Positions 25,878 through 35,385 of a stretch of DNA of 64,000 nucleotides are shown piece by piece. The translations under genes were made by a program, and so were the position numbers. This DNA is from Metabacillus niabensis (GTDB lineage: Bacteria; Bacillota; Bacilli; Bacillales; Bacillaceae): the NCBI RefSeq assembly GCF_020524345.1, contig NZ_JAIVLH010000014.1, forward strand, positions 111,032-175,031, given 5' to 3'. The notes beneath the pieces were generated by a model. It searched no databases. It saw only the letters and a list, made by a program, of their open reading frames with translations, and was not told the origin of the DNA. How positions within the stretch are numbered: the first letter of the stretch is position 1; every line of letters begins with the position of its first letter.

Positions 25878-26286
25878 ATTGTAAAAATCGATTTCTAACT
25901 TCTTTACTCGGGATCATACATTGCTCTTTTTGACCGAACCATTTATAGCGATTTTTTGCAACAAGATCATACATGGTATCACGTAGTGGTCTTGGTGTCA
26001 GTTTTAGCATAATCGCTAAAAGTTTCCATTTACCGCCTAACTGACGGCATATTTCTCTCACGGCCGTTGATTTTGTAAAGGAATGTTGACCGTGTATAAA
26101 GACCAAACTGTTTAAATCAGTTGTTGAAAGTTGATGTTCACGTAACAATTCTTGCCCTTTGTTCGACTGCAGAGCAGCGAATTTTATGATTCCTTTATGA
26201 TCATGGCGAATTAAAAATTGAACAGATCGATCACAAAAATGACATACTCCATCAAAAAGCAATATAGAGGTATTATGGTTATTCAC
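25876..26286 (-). CDS. yuxK: DCC-family thiol-disulfide oxidoreductase-like protein (YuxK)
   Basis: The 136-residue protein has the N-terminal DGVCHFC motif that gives the DCC family (DUF393) its name, followed by LQSNKGQELL and the TKSTAVREICRQLGG segment. The CxxC pair resembles thioredoxin-like active sites, but the activity is unproven. The start is a GTG after AAAGGAGGG. It lies just downstream of pbpD, as in B. subtilis. Confidence 0.88.
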   Translation of the reverse strand: MNNHNTSILLFDGVCHFCDRSVQFLIRHDHKGIIKFAALQSNKGQELLREHQLSTTDLNSLVFIHGQHSFTKSTAVREICRQLGGKWKLLAIMLKLTPRPLRDTMYDLVAKNRYKWFGQKEQCMIPSKEVRNRFLQ

Positions 26287-26316
26287 TAACTTAAACCCTC
26301 CTTTTAGTAGAATGAG

Positions 26317-28167
26317 TTATTTCATCATCTCTTTCCATATAAGTTGTTGAGGTGATTGGGTATACATTCTTTCAATATTAGCAGGCTGATCTTTTCCAAC
26401 CCAAACTGCCCCTGTATAGGTTTCTGTCAGACCGGCAAACCAAAGATCATAATAATTGTTAGAAGTACCTGTTTTTCCTCCGATATAATCACTTGGGAAG
26501 TATGCCTTTTGCCCTGTGCCACTTTTTACAACAGCTGACAGTAATGAAAGCATTTGTGTATTGGTTGATTCCTTCCATACACGTGTAGGCTCTTCCTTCC
26601 ACTCATAGAGGGTTTGCCCATTTAAATCAGTTACTTTGGTAATCGCATGGTTTTGATAAAAGAACCCTTTATTACCAAAGGTTGTGTAAGCATTTGTCAA
26701 TTCTAGTGGTGATACACCAATGCTTACACCACCAATTGCAGCTGGAAGCTGATGGTCGCTATTTGAGATGTTGGCAAACTGAAAAGGATCCAAGTAAGAA
26801 AATCCTTTTTCAATTCCTATTTGATCGAGCATCCGAACAGCTGCCGTATTATAGGAGTATTTAAGTGCTGTCTCCAATGTGACCTTTCCATAATTTTTAC
26901 CACTATAATTTTCCGGGCACCAGTCATCTTTACAAAATTCACCTGCATCAACTTTTGAGGTAGCTGTTGCACCGGTAATATCAATGTAGGGAGCATAATC
27001 CAATAAGGGTTTTATTGCTGAACCAGGTTGTCTGTAAGCTTGATATGCCCTGTTAAAAGAATATTTTTCATAATTTTTACCACCGGATAACGCAACAATT
27101 TTGTGTGTTTTATGATTAATGACTGCAGCTGATCCTTGTATATTATTTGATGGAATATACTGTTCTATTGCACGTACTAATGTATTTTGACGCTCAGTTT
27201 CCAATGCTGTATGGATAATAACACCTTTGCTTAGAACTTGATTCACTTTTTCATTTAGTTGCTTTTCAAGTGTATCGTTATTTTTCGATGATTCTGCTTG
27301 TTGAGCAAAGCCTTCTTTTTCAGCGATTAATTGTTTTAACTCGTGATGAACATATGTCACATAGTCGGCATTAGTATCTGTCCGGGTTTTTATGGAAAGG
27401 TTGATAGAATCTTTCATAGCATCCTGCAGTTCATCACTTGAAATAGAACCATGTTCATATAGAATCTGAAGCAATCTTTCCTGCCGCTCTTTCGTTGCAT
27501 GAAAGTTTTTTACCGGGTCGTACATTGTCGGGTTATTTGGTATAGCACTAATAAAGACAAGCTCAGCCAAACTTAATTCTTGAATTTGTTTATTAAAATA
27601 ATAACTGGAAGCGGACCCGATTCCATATGTTCCATTTCCGAAGTATATGGCATTTAAGTAGGCTTCTAAGATCTGTTCTTTTGTGAAGTTTTTTTCCAGT
27701 TGATAGGAATATAAAAGCTCACTTAATTTACGGTTATAAGATTGTTCGTGTGATAAATAAACATTCCGCGCTAATTGTTGGGTAATGGTACTCCCACCCT
27801 GCTCAACCGATTGAGACTGGGAATTAATTAAAACTGCCCTAAGCATACCTGCTGCATCGAATCCGATATGTTCGAAAAAACGCTTATCTTCTGATTCGAT
27901 GTATACTGTTTTGACAACATCAGGTATATCTTCATATGAAAGATATGTTCGGTTTTGTTGATCGGTAACAATCTCTGATATTAGGCGACCCTCATGATCA
28001 AAGATATAGCTGTTTTCAACGAGTTGGACAGAGTCGATAGGGATTTTTTCATCTAATACCGTTCCCAATCCCTTAACTGCCTGAGATTCTTTTCCTGCTA
28101 TAAATCCGCAAAGGAGGAAAATGGGAACCATGATAAAGATACAAATCCAGCCAAATAATCTCCGCAT
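26317..28167 (-). CDS. pbpD: Class A penicillin-binding protein (PBP4, PbpD-like)
   Basis: The 616-residue bifunctional enzyme has an N-terminal anchor (residues 5-25), a glycosyltransferase family 51 domain with catalytic glutamate near residue 93 (SEDKRFFEHIGFD), then a transpeptidase domain with the S383-x-x-K386 motif (GSAIKP), SYN (KYSYNTA) and KTG at 565-567. It polymerises and cross-links peptidoglycan outside the membrane. B. subtilis PbpD is 624 residues and is also followed by yuxK. Confidence 0.92.
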   Translation of the reverse strand: MRRLFGWICIFIMVPIFLLCGFIAGKESQAVKGLGTVLDEKIPIDSVQLVENSYIFDHEGRLISEIVTDQQNRTYLSYEDIPDVVKTVYIESEDKRFFEHIGFDAAGMLRAVLINSQSQSVEQGGSTITQQLARNVYLSHEQSYNRKLSELLYSYQLEKNFTKEQILEAYLNAIYFGNGTYGIGSASSYYFNKQIQELSLAELVFISAIPNNPTMYDPVKNFHATKERQERLLQILYEHGSISSDELQDAMKDSINLSIKTRTDTNADYVTYVHHELKQLIAEKEGFAQQAESSKNNDTLEKQLNEKVNQVLSKGVIIHTALETERQNTLVRAIEQYIPSNNIQGSAAVINHKTHKIVALSGGKNYEKYSFNRAYQAYRQPGSAIKPLLDYAPYIDITGATATSKVDAGEFCKDDWCPENYSGKNYGKVTLETALKYSYNTAAVRMLDQIGIEKGFSYLDPFQFANISNSDHQLPAAIGGVSIGVSPLELTNAYTTFGNKGFFYQNHAITKVTDLNGQTLYEWKEEPTRVWKESTNTQMLSLLSAVVKSGTGQKAYFPSDYIGGKTGTSNNYYDLWFAGLTETYTGAVWVGKDQPANIERMYTQSPQQLIWKEMMK

Positions 28168-28458
28168 ACATTCACTTTCTTTCTATATTAGTAGACAAGG
28201 CTTTTTAAGGTCATTAGTTCTATTGTACATGATTTCCTTAAAAATAAGCGTATTGATTGTGTATGTTCTAAAAAAATTATACCTAACAATCCTACCAGTT
28301 GAATATATTTAAAATGAATCGTCCACCTTAAATACTTACTATAAAAAAATAGTCAAGGGATATTTCATTATTTTTCGGAAAATTGAAGTTCTTTCTCGCG
28401 CTTCGGTGATATAATGAAACTAACAAACTATTTCTTAGTAAAGGAGGAGTGAAACAGA

Positions 28459-29082
28459 TTGGAGGGACAAGAGCAATTACTATTTATTGATTTTGAATTT
28501 ACAATGCCAGAAGGAAAATCCAACCCAAAGGGGTTCTATCCTGAAATTATTGAAGTGGGTATTGTTTCTGTAAAAAACCAAAAGATTGAAGAGCAATTCT
28601 CCTCATACGTAAAACCAAACCAATTCCCCATTTTGAGTGAACGATGTAAAACCTTTCTGCAAATTTCACAGAAAAAAATAGACCAGGGTATGACGTTTAC
28701 TGAACTATTAAGTATTTTATCTAATTATAATCAAAAAGCCCCTACAACCGTTATTACGTGGGGGAATATGGATATGAAAGTATTAAGACATAATTGTGAA
28801 ATGAATAAAATAGAATTCCCGTTCACGGGTAAATTTAGAGATCTATCAATGGAATATAAAAAGTTCTTTGGAGATCGTAATCAAACCGGTTTATGGAAGG
28901 CGGTTGAAGAATACGGAAAGAAAGCTACTGGAAAACATCATCGTGCACTGGATGATGCTCTAACTACCTATAACTTATTCAAGTTAGTTGAGGATGATAA
29001 GCGTTATTTACAAAAACCGACTCCACCTACAATCGGAGATCGAATCGATTTATCAGAGGTTTTAAATAAATATGCAACATAA
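28459..29082 (+). CDS. kapD: DEDDh 3'-5' exonuclease domain protein KapD (sporulation KinA-pathway inhibitor)
   Basis: The 207-residue protein starts at TTG 28459, nine bases after AGGAGGAG. Exonuclease motif I is D11-x-E13 (IDFEFT), motif II holds the aspartate in TWGNMDMKVLRHNC, and motif III contains HHRALDDA. In B. subtilis KapD inhibits the KinA route to Spo0A phosphorylation. The gene is convergent with kapB. Confidence 0.9.
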   Translation: MEGQEQLLFIDFEFTMPEGKSNPKGFYPEIIEVGIVSVKNQKIEEQFSSYVKPNQFPILSERCKTFLQISQKKIDQGMTFTELLSILSNYNQKAPTTVITWGNMDMKVLRHNCEMNKIEFPFTGKFRDLSMEYKKFFGDRNQTGLWKAVEEYGKKATGKHHRALDDALTTYNLFKLVEDDKRYLQKPTPPTIGDRIDLSEVLNKYAT

Positions 29083-29105
29083 CTTTATCAATGGAAGTAA
29101 ACAAA

Positions 29106-29160
29106 GAAAAAAAGCTCAATAACAATATTGGATGAAGTGTGGAGTAATATTGTTATTGAG
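29106..29160 (-). terminator. Terminator for kapB, convergent with kapD
   Basis: A 15-bp perfect stem (29115-29129 with 29146-29160) has an A-run on its left, giving U's after the stem on the minus strand. On the plus strand it follows kapD by about 30 bases. Confidence 0.8.
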
Positions 29161-29174
29161 TAAAGCATTTACGA

Positions 29175-29561
29175 TTATTTTGGGAAGTATTCTTTTTCCA
29201 ATACAAGTAGTCTGTTTAACGACTGTTTTGCCCACTCAGTGTTCATTTCTTCTAATTCCTGTTTCATGGCTATCACAGCTTTCTGTAAAGACTGATGATA
29301 ATCAGGCACATTTCCATCAAAAGATTTAACCATCTGCTTTGGTACATTTGTTTGTTCATTAAAAGCTAAAGCTCGTCGTTCATGAAACATTTGGACATCC
29401 ACCTGTTTCGGATTATGTAAATCTCCTTGTTGAGGATGCTTAATAACTGCTTTTACTTGGACTAAGTAATGCATTTGGCGAATGTCCGTAACGACTCCGA
29501 TATATTTTCCGGTTTTATAAATCCCTGTTACAACATCTCCAATTTTCTTTTCTTCCACCAT
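29175..29561 (-). CDS. kapB: Kinase-associated protein KapB
   Basis: This 128-residue protein has the same length as B. subtilis KapB, which is needed for KinB-dependent phosphorelay input into sporulation. Recognised blocks are GDVVTGIYKTGKYIGVVTDI and VLQ-type C-terminal helices; the N-terminal half looks like a small beta barrel. It begins MVEEKKIGD after AAGGGGGT, with no lipobox. Here it is separated from kinB by two genes on the other strand, whereas kinB-kapB is an operon in B. subtilis. Confidence 0.88.
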   Translation of the reverse strand: MVEEKKIGDVVTGIYKTGKYIGVVTDIRQMHYLVQVKAVIKHPQQGDLHNPKQVDVQMFHERRALAFNEQTNVPKQMVKSFDGNVPDYHQSLQKAVIAMKQELEEMNTEWAKQSLNRLLVLEKEYFPK

Positions 29562-29737
29562 GTTTACCCCCTTAAACTATACTTCATATAAAAGATCTAT
29601 TCTCTGTCTATACTACCATTTATTTCGGTAAGTCGGTATTCCGACGCAATTGTGAACGTTTTGTTTTATCTGCTTTTGCAAACTAGTGAAAATCAAAAAA
29701 TCTTGCTATAGTAGGACAAAGAGAGGGAGTGAATAAA

Positions 29738-29938
29738 TTGAATTATCTAAACCCTATAATAGGATTGTTCTTATATTTCCCGGAGGATAAAACGGAATAT
29801 ATTCCAGCAGCTATTACAATGGTCATCTTTACAATTGCAGCGTTTTTTGCTTTCCGTTTTATATTAAAAGTTTCAAAAAAAGAAGAAGACAAAGTGGATA
29901 ACTTAATGAAGGAAGGCAAACAGTCAAAAGAAAAGTGA
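29738..29938 (+). CDS. Small single-pass membrane protein, 66 residues
   Basis: A TTG start at 29738 follows GAGGGA at nine bases; a GTG at 29729 overlaps that site. The product has one helix (YIPAAITMVIFTIAAFFAFRFI) flanked by a short N-terminus and a lysine-rich tail. The family is not recognised. It lies between kapB and the SOD-like gene, possibly co-transcribed with the latter. Confidence 0.55.
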   Translation: MNYLNPIIGLFLYFPEDKTEYIPAAITMVIFTIAAFFAFRFILKVSKKEEDKVDNLMKEGKQSKEK

Positions 29939-30048
29939 GTATCTAATCTGTTTTTGCAATCGCTCTCAGTTTTGTGTTCATGAATAGTATAAAAACAGAC
30001 TGTAAAGCGAAAAATACCCTTTAGCCAATACTTTTGTTGGAGGGTATG

Positions 30049-30618
30049 ATGAAGCATATAACTTTTTTTGCTATTGTGTTTCTTTCTGTATTAACCGGTT
30101 GTATGGAAAAGGAAATCACGAAAATGGATGTTGAAATGTTTAATACTAGCGGTGATTCTTTAGGAACAATTAAAGTATCAGAGCAGTCAAAGGGTGTCGA
30201 ACTGGACGTTATGCTGGAGGGATTGCCGGATGGAGAGCTAGGAATTCACATACATGAAAAAGGGACATGTGAAGCTCCCGAGTTTAAATCTGCTGGAAAT
30301 CATTTTAACCCTGATGAAAAGCAACACGGATTACTTCATCCCGAAGGAGCACACGCAGGGGATCTGCCAAACATCATTTCGGAAAATGGGAAAGCTGAAG
30401 CAACATTAATGGCACCTCAGCTAACGTTAAAGGCTGACAAAAAAAACTTCCTGCTCCGTCAAGAAGGGACGTCTATTGTCATAACAGATGGTAAAGACGA
30501 CGGGATGTCACAACCAGCAGGTAATTCCGGACAGAGAATCGCATGTGGTGAAATTACTGAAAAAGAGGCAGAACGTAGCGATAAGAAGGAAGTTAAGCCT
30601 GAAGAGGAAGAGGAATAA
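30049..30618 (+). CDS. Cu/Zn superoxide dismutase-like lipoprotein lacking one copper ligand (YojM/SodC family)
   Basis: The 189-residue lipoprotein has signal peptide and lipobox LTGC (C18). The SodC fold shows copper ligands H67 and H69 (GIHIHEKG), bridging H85, zinc ligands H93, H102 and D105, the disulfide pair C74/C166 and catalytic-type arginine R163 (GQRIACG). The fourth copper histidine, expected in SIVIH, is threonine (T146 in SIVITDGKDD). B. subtilis YojM also lacks copper ligands. Dismutase activity is therefore doubtful. The C-terminus is a Glu/Lys-rich tail. I choose ATG 30049, five bases after GGAGG. Confidence 0.85.
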   Translation: MKHITFFAIVFLSVLTGCMEKEITKMDVEMFNTSGDSLGTIKVSEQSKGVELDVMLEGLPDGELGIHIHEKGTCEAPEFKSAGNHFNPDEKQHGLLHPEGAHAGDLPNIISENGKAEATLMAPQLTLKADKKNFLLRQEGTSIVITDGKDDGMSQPAGNSGQRIACGEITEKEAERSDKKEVKPEEEEE

Positions 30619-30620
30619 AT

Positions 30621-30652
30621 AAAAAAGGATGATTAATCATCATCCTTTTTTG
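30621..30652. terminator. Terminator between the SOD-like gene and kinB
   Basis: The stem AAAAAAGGATGAT/ATCATCCTTTTTT around TAATC works in both directions for convergent genes. Confidence 0.88.
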
Positions 30653-30696
30653 TGTATAAAGTATGTATTATAACAAAAAAAATATTTTTTATTTTT

Positions 30697-32016
30697 CTAC
30701 CCTAAATTTTGGTGTACCTCAAATGGATGTGTGGTGCTTTTGTTGACATAGAAGGGCAATCGAACAACGGCAATTGTTCCTTTGTCTAGTTCACTTGAAT
30801 ACTTAACAGATCCTCCATGACTGTTTATGATGCTGTAGGTAACAGTTAATCCGAGACCAGTCCCATTTTCTTTAAGAGAATAATAAGGCTCTCCTAACCG
30901 TTCGATTTGTTCTTTTGTCATTCCAACCCCATTATCCGAAATCTTAATATAAATAAGTTCTTCCTTCACTTCAGCTTTAATAGATACAATACCGTTGATG
31001 CTTGGAACAGCTTCAATAGAATTTTTAATAATATTTATAAATACTTGTTTTAATTTTGAACGGTCACCAAAGACATACAAGTTCTTTTCGACGTCACAGT
31101 TGAATCGAACCGTTTTGAAATTAGCATACGAAGTCATTAAAACCGTAATTTCATTTAGAGTATCAGTTAGGTTAATTTTCTCCTTTTGAACCTTGTGTTG
31201 ACCAGCCATTCCAAGATAGTCTGTAATAATGGATTGAGCTCGGTCTAATTCGGCAAGAACGAGATTCATATATTCCTTTCGCTGACTATCTGTACTATCG
31301 GTTGAGTTTCCGATTAGCTGGACGAAGCCTCGAACAACAGTCAGTGGATTTCTGACTTCATGGGCAACACTTGCGGCAAGCTCACTCACTATGGATAGCT
31401 TTTCTGCTTTCACTAACTCTAATCGTAAAACAGCTGTTGCTCTCATATATTCAATTAGGTAAACGGATAAGGCTAACATTAAGGTTAAAATAAAAATGGA
31501 TATTCCGACAAGGAAAATTTGATGAAAATGAATCGGTTCAGGCTTTGAAACGCTTACAAACAAAAATACTGCTAAGGAGAAACTAAAAATACTTGCGCCA
31601 TAAAGCAGTGTGTATATGAATTTTTTCTTTAAGGTATATGTAAGCCAACGGTTCCGAATGGATAGTGAAATGATACCATAGACAAGTATGCTAATACCCA
31701 GGTAAAACAGACCGTATTCATATGGATATACAAAATAAGTTATTGTTGATAGAAGAGTGATAAAGCCGGAAATATAGCCGCCGTATACAAAACTAATAAA
31801 TAATGGGATTGTATGCAAATTGAAATATAAACCATCAATCATTTCAATTGGAGCAATAATGCAAAGTATGGATGAAATCATACACCCAATTGTGATCAAA
31901 GGTATATTCGTTTTCAATGCATTAAGATCATTCCTGCTTAACCAAAACAGATGAAAGATAAAAATTGGTAAAATAACAAATGTAGTTTGTAGGATGATAT
32001 CTTTTACGAGATCCAT
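30697..32016 (-). CDS. kinB: Sporulation sensor histidine kinase KinB
   Basis: The 439-residue kinase has six membrane helices in residues 8-190 with almost no extracellular loops (5TM-LYT type), then a HisKA domain with H219 (SVAHEVRNPLTVVRGF) and an ATPase domain (NIIKNSIEAV; NGVGMTKEQ; GTGLGLTVTYSI). KinB feeds phosphate to Spo0F and starts sporulation. ATG follows AAAGGTGA. Confidence 0.9.
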   Translation of the reverse strand: MDLVKDIILQTTFVILPIFIFHLFWLSRNDLNALKTNIPLITIGCMISSILCIIAPIEMIDGLYFNLHTIPLFISFVYGGYISGFITLLSTITYFVYPYEYGLFYLGISILVYGIISLSIRNRWLTYTLKKKFIYTLLYGASIFSFSLAVFLFVSVSKPEPIHFHQIFLVGISIFILTLMLALSVYLIEYMRATAVLRLELVKAEKLSIVSELAASVAHEVRNPLTVVRGFVQLIGNSTDSTDSQRKEYMNLVLAELDRAQSIITDYLGMAGQHKVQKEKINLTDTLNEITVLMTSYANFKTVRFNCDVEKNLYVFGDRSKLKQVFINIIKNSIEAVPSINGIVSIKAEVKEELIYIKISDNGVGMTKEQIERLGEPYYSLKENGTGLGLTVTYSIINSHGGSVKYSSELDKGTIAVVRLPFYVNKSTTHPFEVHQNLG

Positions 32017-32263
32017 TATTAGTCACCTTTAGTTAGTAAAAGTATTTTCTGTCTAATTATACCATCACTTGAAGGGGATTTGTTTAAATTTTTAATACTT
32101 TAAGAAAGTTAAGCTATATGAAAGGATCAAAGTATAAGAATAAACATCGACTCCCCCCATTCTTGGCAGTAAGGATGTTTTCCAAAATGAATGGGCTTTT
32201 TTATACCAAAAACTCTTCAGATTTCAACTGAATTGAATATCTAAAGAGTTATGGATATATCGT

Positions 32264-33436
32264 TTAAGCTTTTAAAGCTGTGACAAGCCTTTCCATTCCT
32301 TCAATAATAGTTGATTTTGGACAGGCAATATTCATTCTTAAAAATCCCTCACCATTTTCTCCAAATTTAGATCCGATATGTAATGCCACTTTCCCCTTTT
32401 TAAGTAGAAGTTCTTGTAATTCTTTATCTGTTTTATTTAAACTTCTTGCATCAAGCCATACAAGATATGTGGCTTCAGGTCTCATGACTTTCACTTGGGG
32501 CAAATGCTTTTTTAAATAATCTTCGATCAAGACAACATTTTCCTCCAGGTATGGGAGAAGTTCATCAAGCCATTTTTCACCATAAGAGTAGGCGGCTTCC
32601 ATCGCATCCGCGCCTAATGTATTGATGCTCAAAAGCCCGAAAAGTTGTTGAACATCGTGATATTTTCGTTTAAGAGAATCATTAGGAATAAGCACGAGAG
32701 AAGCCTGGAGTCCTGCTAAATTAAATGTTTTACTTGGTGCGATACATGTGACTGTCTGCTTAGCGATATCCTCTCTAATTGATGCGATTGGTGTATAACT
32801 ACTACCGAATAATAAAAGATCCGAATGAATGTCATCTGAAATGATGATGACATTATGCTTAACACAAAGATCACCGATTTTAGTCAATTCTTCCCGCGAC
32901 CAAACACGTCCACTAGGATTGTGAGGATTACAAAGGATGAACAGCTTAGTTTTTTCATCAGAAAGTTTTGCTTCGAGGTCATCATAATCAATCTCATAGC
33001 GGAAGTCTTCATTAAGAATTAATTTATTGAATAATACTTCTCTTTCATGCTTTTGAGCAATTTCGAAGAACGGATAATAAACAGGTGGTTGAACGACGAT
33101 TTTTTCGTCAAGAGATGTAAAAGCATGAATAGCTAAACTAATTGCCGTTACAATCCCGGGGCTATATGTAATGGTTTTAGGATCAATCTCCCAACTATGC
33201 CGTTTTTTTAACCAGCTCTGCACAGCTTTTTCCATATTTGTCCCCGGCATTGTATAACCAAAAATTCCATGATCGACACGGGAGTGTAATGCAGCCGTTA
33301 CTTCTTCAGGTACAGAAAAATCCATATCAGCTACCCACATTGGCAAGACATTTTCCACACCGAATATTTTCTTAGTATAGTCCCACTTTACTGAATCTGT
33401 TTGTTTTCGATTAATCACTTTATCAAATCGACTCAT
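32264..33436 (-). CDS. patB: PLP-dependent cystathionine beta-lyase / C-S lyase (PatB)
   Basis: This 390-residue fold-type I enzyme of the MalY/PatB class has PLP lysine K236 (APSKTFNLAG), the NPHNPSGRVWS block and the C-terminal arginine in FLRMNIACP. It cleaves carbon-sulfur bonds such as cystathionine, releasing homocysteine, pyruvate and ammonia. Start follows GAGGTGTGA. An imperfect AACTCTT/AAGAGTT stem near 32209-32249 may terminate it. Confidence 0.9.
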   Translation of the reverse strand: MSRFDKVINRKQTDSVKWDYTKKIFGVENVLPMWVADMDFSVPEEVTAALHSRVDHGIFGYTMPGTNMEKAVQSWLKKRHSWEIDPKTITYSPGIVTAISLAIHAFTSLDEKIVVQPPVYYPFFEIAQKHEREVLFNKLILNEDFRYEIDYDDLEAKLSDEKTKLFILCNPHNPSGRVWSREELTKIGDLCVKHNVIIISDDIHSDLLLFGSSYTPIASIREDIAKQTVTCIAPSKTFNLAGLQASLVLIPNDSLKRKYHDVQQLFGLLSINTLGADAMEAAYSYGEKWLDELLPYLEENVVLIEDYLKKHLPQVKVMRPEATYLVWLDARSLNKTDKELQELLLKKGKVALHIGSKFGENGEGFLRMNIACPKSTIIEGMERLVTALKA

Positions 33437-33542
33437 TGATTATCACACCTCATCTTTTTATAGGTTAGATTTTAATTTATACTCTTACTATAAGTATGTT
33501 ACAATGGCAGTGCAAAAAATAAGATTATCAAAGGTGAAAAAA

Positions 33543-33803
33543 TTGGAAGCACAACAAATGAATTTGAAAATTATGGATGTATTGTTGCAATGGGATCCTT
33601 TAGGTTATGGGGCAGGTCATTATGAAACAGAGGTAGTTGATGTATTGCAAGCTGTGCATCTTTTTGAAGAAGAATTAAAACTTGCAAGAAAAATACAAGC
33701 CATTTTTGAATTTTCCTTTGAAGAAATTATCCCACTTTCTGATTGTGAAAGGATGGCAAAAAAACTTTTAATCATAAAAAACAACTCAAGCTGTGAGATA
33801 TAA
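33543..33803 (+). CDS. yugE: YugE family protein (DUF1871)
   Basis: The small soluble protein has the conserved sequence LLQWDPLGYGAGHYETEVVD. A TTG start at 33543, six bases after AAAGGTG, gives 86 residues, exactly the B. subtilis YugE length; the longer frame from 33504 lacks a site. Function unknown. Confidence 0.85.
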   Translation: MEAQQMNLKIMDVLLQWDPLGYGAGHYETEVVDVLQAVHLFEEELKLARKIQAIFEFSFEEIIPLSDCERMAKKLLIIKNNSSCEI

Positions 33804-33816
33804 TAACTTGAATTGA

Positions 33817-33847
33817 GGAAGCCCTTTTGTCCATAAGGGCTTTCTTT
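33817..33847. terminator. Terminator between yugE and yugF
   Basis: AAGCCCTT (33820-33827) pairs with AAGGGCTT (33836-33843) and is followed by TCTTTT. Confidence 0.8.
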
Positions 33848-34674
33848 TACGTTGCTTGGTAAAAAAATGAAGCAATTTTTTCAGATACGTGTTCAGGTCT
33901 TTCCTCAGGGACAAGGTGTCCTGTTTGTTTAAAGGAAAAAAACGTTGAATTTGGTAAATCCCTTTTTAATCTTTCCCCGATATGAACGGGCACGACTTTG
34001 TCTTCATTCCCCCAAAGAAGTAAGCTTGGTTGTTCAATTAACTTTAATTCTTCTGATGAGAGGTCACCTTCATGATCACGAATCATCCGGTTTAAGGCTC
34101 TAAAAATCTTATCATCAAGGAACGGCTCCATATATCCATCCATCATTTCCTGGTCAATAAGAGTCCGATCATGAACAACATTGTATAAATTCTTTAAAAC
34201 ACCTTGTCTTGCCAGCCAATGTTTTATTCCTAAATAGAAATAAGGAAAATAAGAACCGAGCTTTAAACTAGGGTGGACACCTTTCATATAACCTGAGCTG
34301 CATAGTAATGCCACTTTTTCAAATAAATCAGGTCTTTGCTTCGCGGCATTTAGAGAAACTTGTCCACCCATTGAATGTCCCACAAGGTATGCTTTCTTTA
34401 TATTTAACCCTTCTACTAACTGAATAACGACCTTTGCCATGTTTGAGTAGGAATGGACGAAATTTGTTGATTTTTCTGTTTTGCCAAAAGGAGGTAAATC
34501 AATTGTCACAAGTGTAAAATCCTCCTGTAAGATTGGAATAATCTTACGATAGCAAAAGCTGGAGGAAAGAAATCCATGAATTAAGACAATGGTTGGATTA
34601 TGAGGATTATGTTTATAAACCTCATAGTGAACGTTAATGCCAAGTATTTTCATGGCACTGCAATAATAATCCAT
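33847..34674 (-). CDS. yugF: Alpha/beta hydrolase (YugF)
   Basis: The alpha/beta hydrolase has oxyanion region IHGFLSS, the nucleophile serine in GHSMGG, an aspartate in LWGNEDKVVP and the histidine in QTGHLVPEERPEHV, a complete catalytic triad. I start at ATG 34674, nine bases after GGAG; an ATG two codons earlier is also possible. The substrate is unknown. Synteny with B. subtilis yugE-yugF-alaR is exact. Confidence 0.88.
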   Translation of the reverse strand: MDYYCSAMKILGINVHYEVYKHNPHNPTIVLIHGFLSSSFCYRKIIPILQEDFTLVTIDLPPFGKTEKSTNFVHSYSNMAKVVIQLVEGLNIKKAYLVGHSMGGQVSLNAAKQRPDLFEKVALLCSSGYMKGVHPSLKLGSYFPYFYLGIKHWLARQGVLKNLYNVVHDRTLIDQEMMDGYMEPFLDDKIFRALNRMIRDHEGDLSSEELKLIEQPSLLLWGNEDKVVPVHIGERLKRDLPNSTFFSFKQTGHLVPEERPEHVSEKIASFFYQAT

Positions 34675-34840
34675 AAGCATTCACTCCAATTTTCCTATAA
34701 ATTATTGTCGATTGTATGGTAAAATATTAGATTGATTTAACATGTTGTATTTTTTAGGTTATACGGAAAAATAAAAAACACTCATGTAAAAATCTACCCC
34801 TATTTCTTTTTGTGAAACATATGAAAAACAAGTAATATGG

Positions 34841-34849
34841 TGGTATAAT
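34841..34849 (+). promoter_or_regulatory. Extended -10 promoter for alaR-alaT
   Basis: TGGTATAAT is a perfect extended -10 (TGnTATAAT), 36 bases before the alaR start. No clear -35 is seen 17 bases upstream, which extended -10 promoters can tolerate. Confidence 0.6.
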
Positions 34850-34884
34850 TGTCTGAAGATTTGAAAAGTAGGAGTGGTATTTAA

Positions 34885-35385
34885 ATGAAGTTTAGTGAAA
34901 AAGAAGTGGAGCTGCTAGAAATATTACAAGACGATTGCCGCTTGACTGCAGAACAAATCGCCAAAATGATTGATCTATCGGTGGAAGAAACAAATAACAT
35001 GATAAAAAAACTTGAAGAGCAGCGGATTATCGTTGACTATACAGCACAGGTGAACTGGGCCAAAGTGGAAGGACATGAAGGTGTTAAGGCAATGATTGAT
35101 GTGAAAGTCCAACCGAAGCGAGGCGTGGGCTTTGACGATATCGCGAAGCGTATTTACCGTTTCAATGAAGTGAAATCTGTCTACCTTATGTCAGGAGCAT
35201 ATGATCTTTCCGTCATTATTGAGGGGAAATCTATGTCGGCAATTGCACAGTTTGTATCCGAGAAGCTATCAACATTAGATTCAGTATTATCAACAACAAC
35301 TCATTTTATCTTAAAGAAATATAAACATGATGGTACTATATTCGAACAAGATGATGAGGACAAAAGAATTGTGGTATCACCATGA
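34885..35385 (+). CDS. alaR: Lrp/AsnC-family regulator AlaR
   Basis: The 166-residue regulator has an N-terminal winged helix (VELLEILQDDCRLTAEQIAKMI) and a C-terminal RAM ligand-binding domain (SVYLMSGAYDLSVIIEG). In B. subtilis AlaR controls the alaRT operon for alanine synthesis. It overlaps alaT by four bases. Confidence 0.9.
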   Translation: MKFSEKEVELLEILQDDCRLTAEQIAKMIDLSVEETNNMIKKLEEQRIIVDYTAQVNWAKVEGHEGVKAMIDVKVQPKRGVGFDDIAKRIYRFNEVKSVYLMSGAYDLSVIIEGKSMSAIAQFVSEKLSTLDSVLSTTTHFILKKYKHDGTIFEQDDEDKRIVVSP

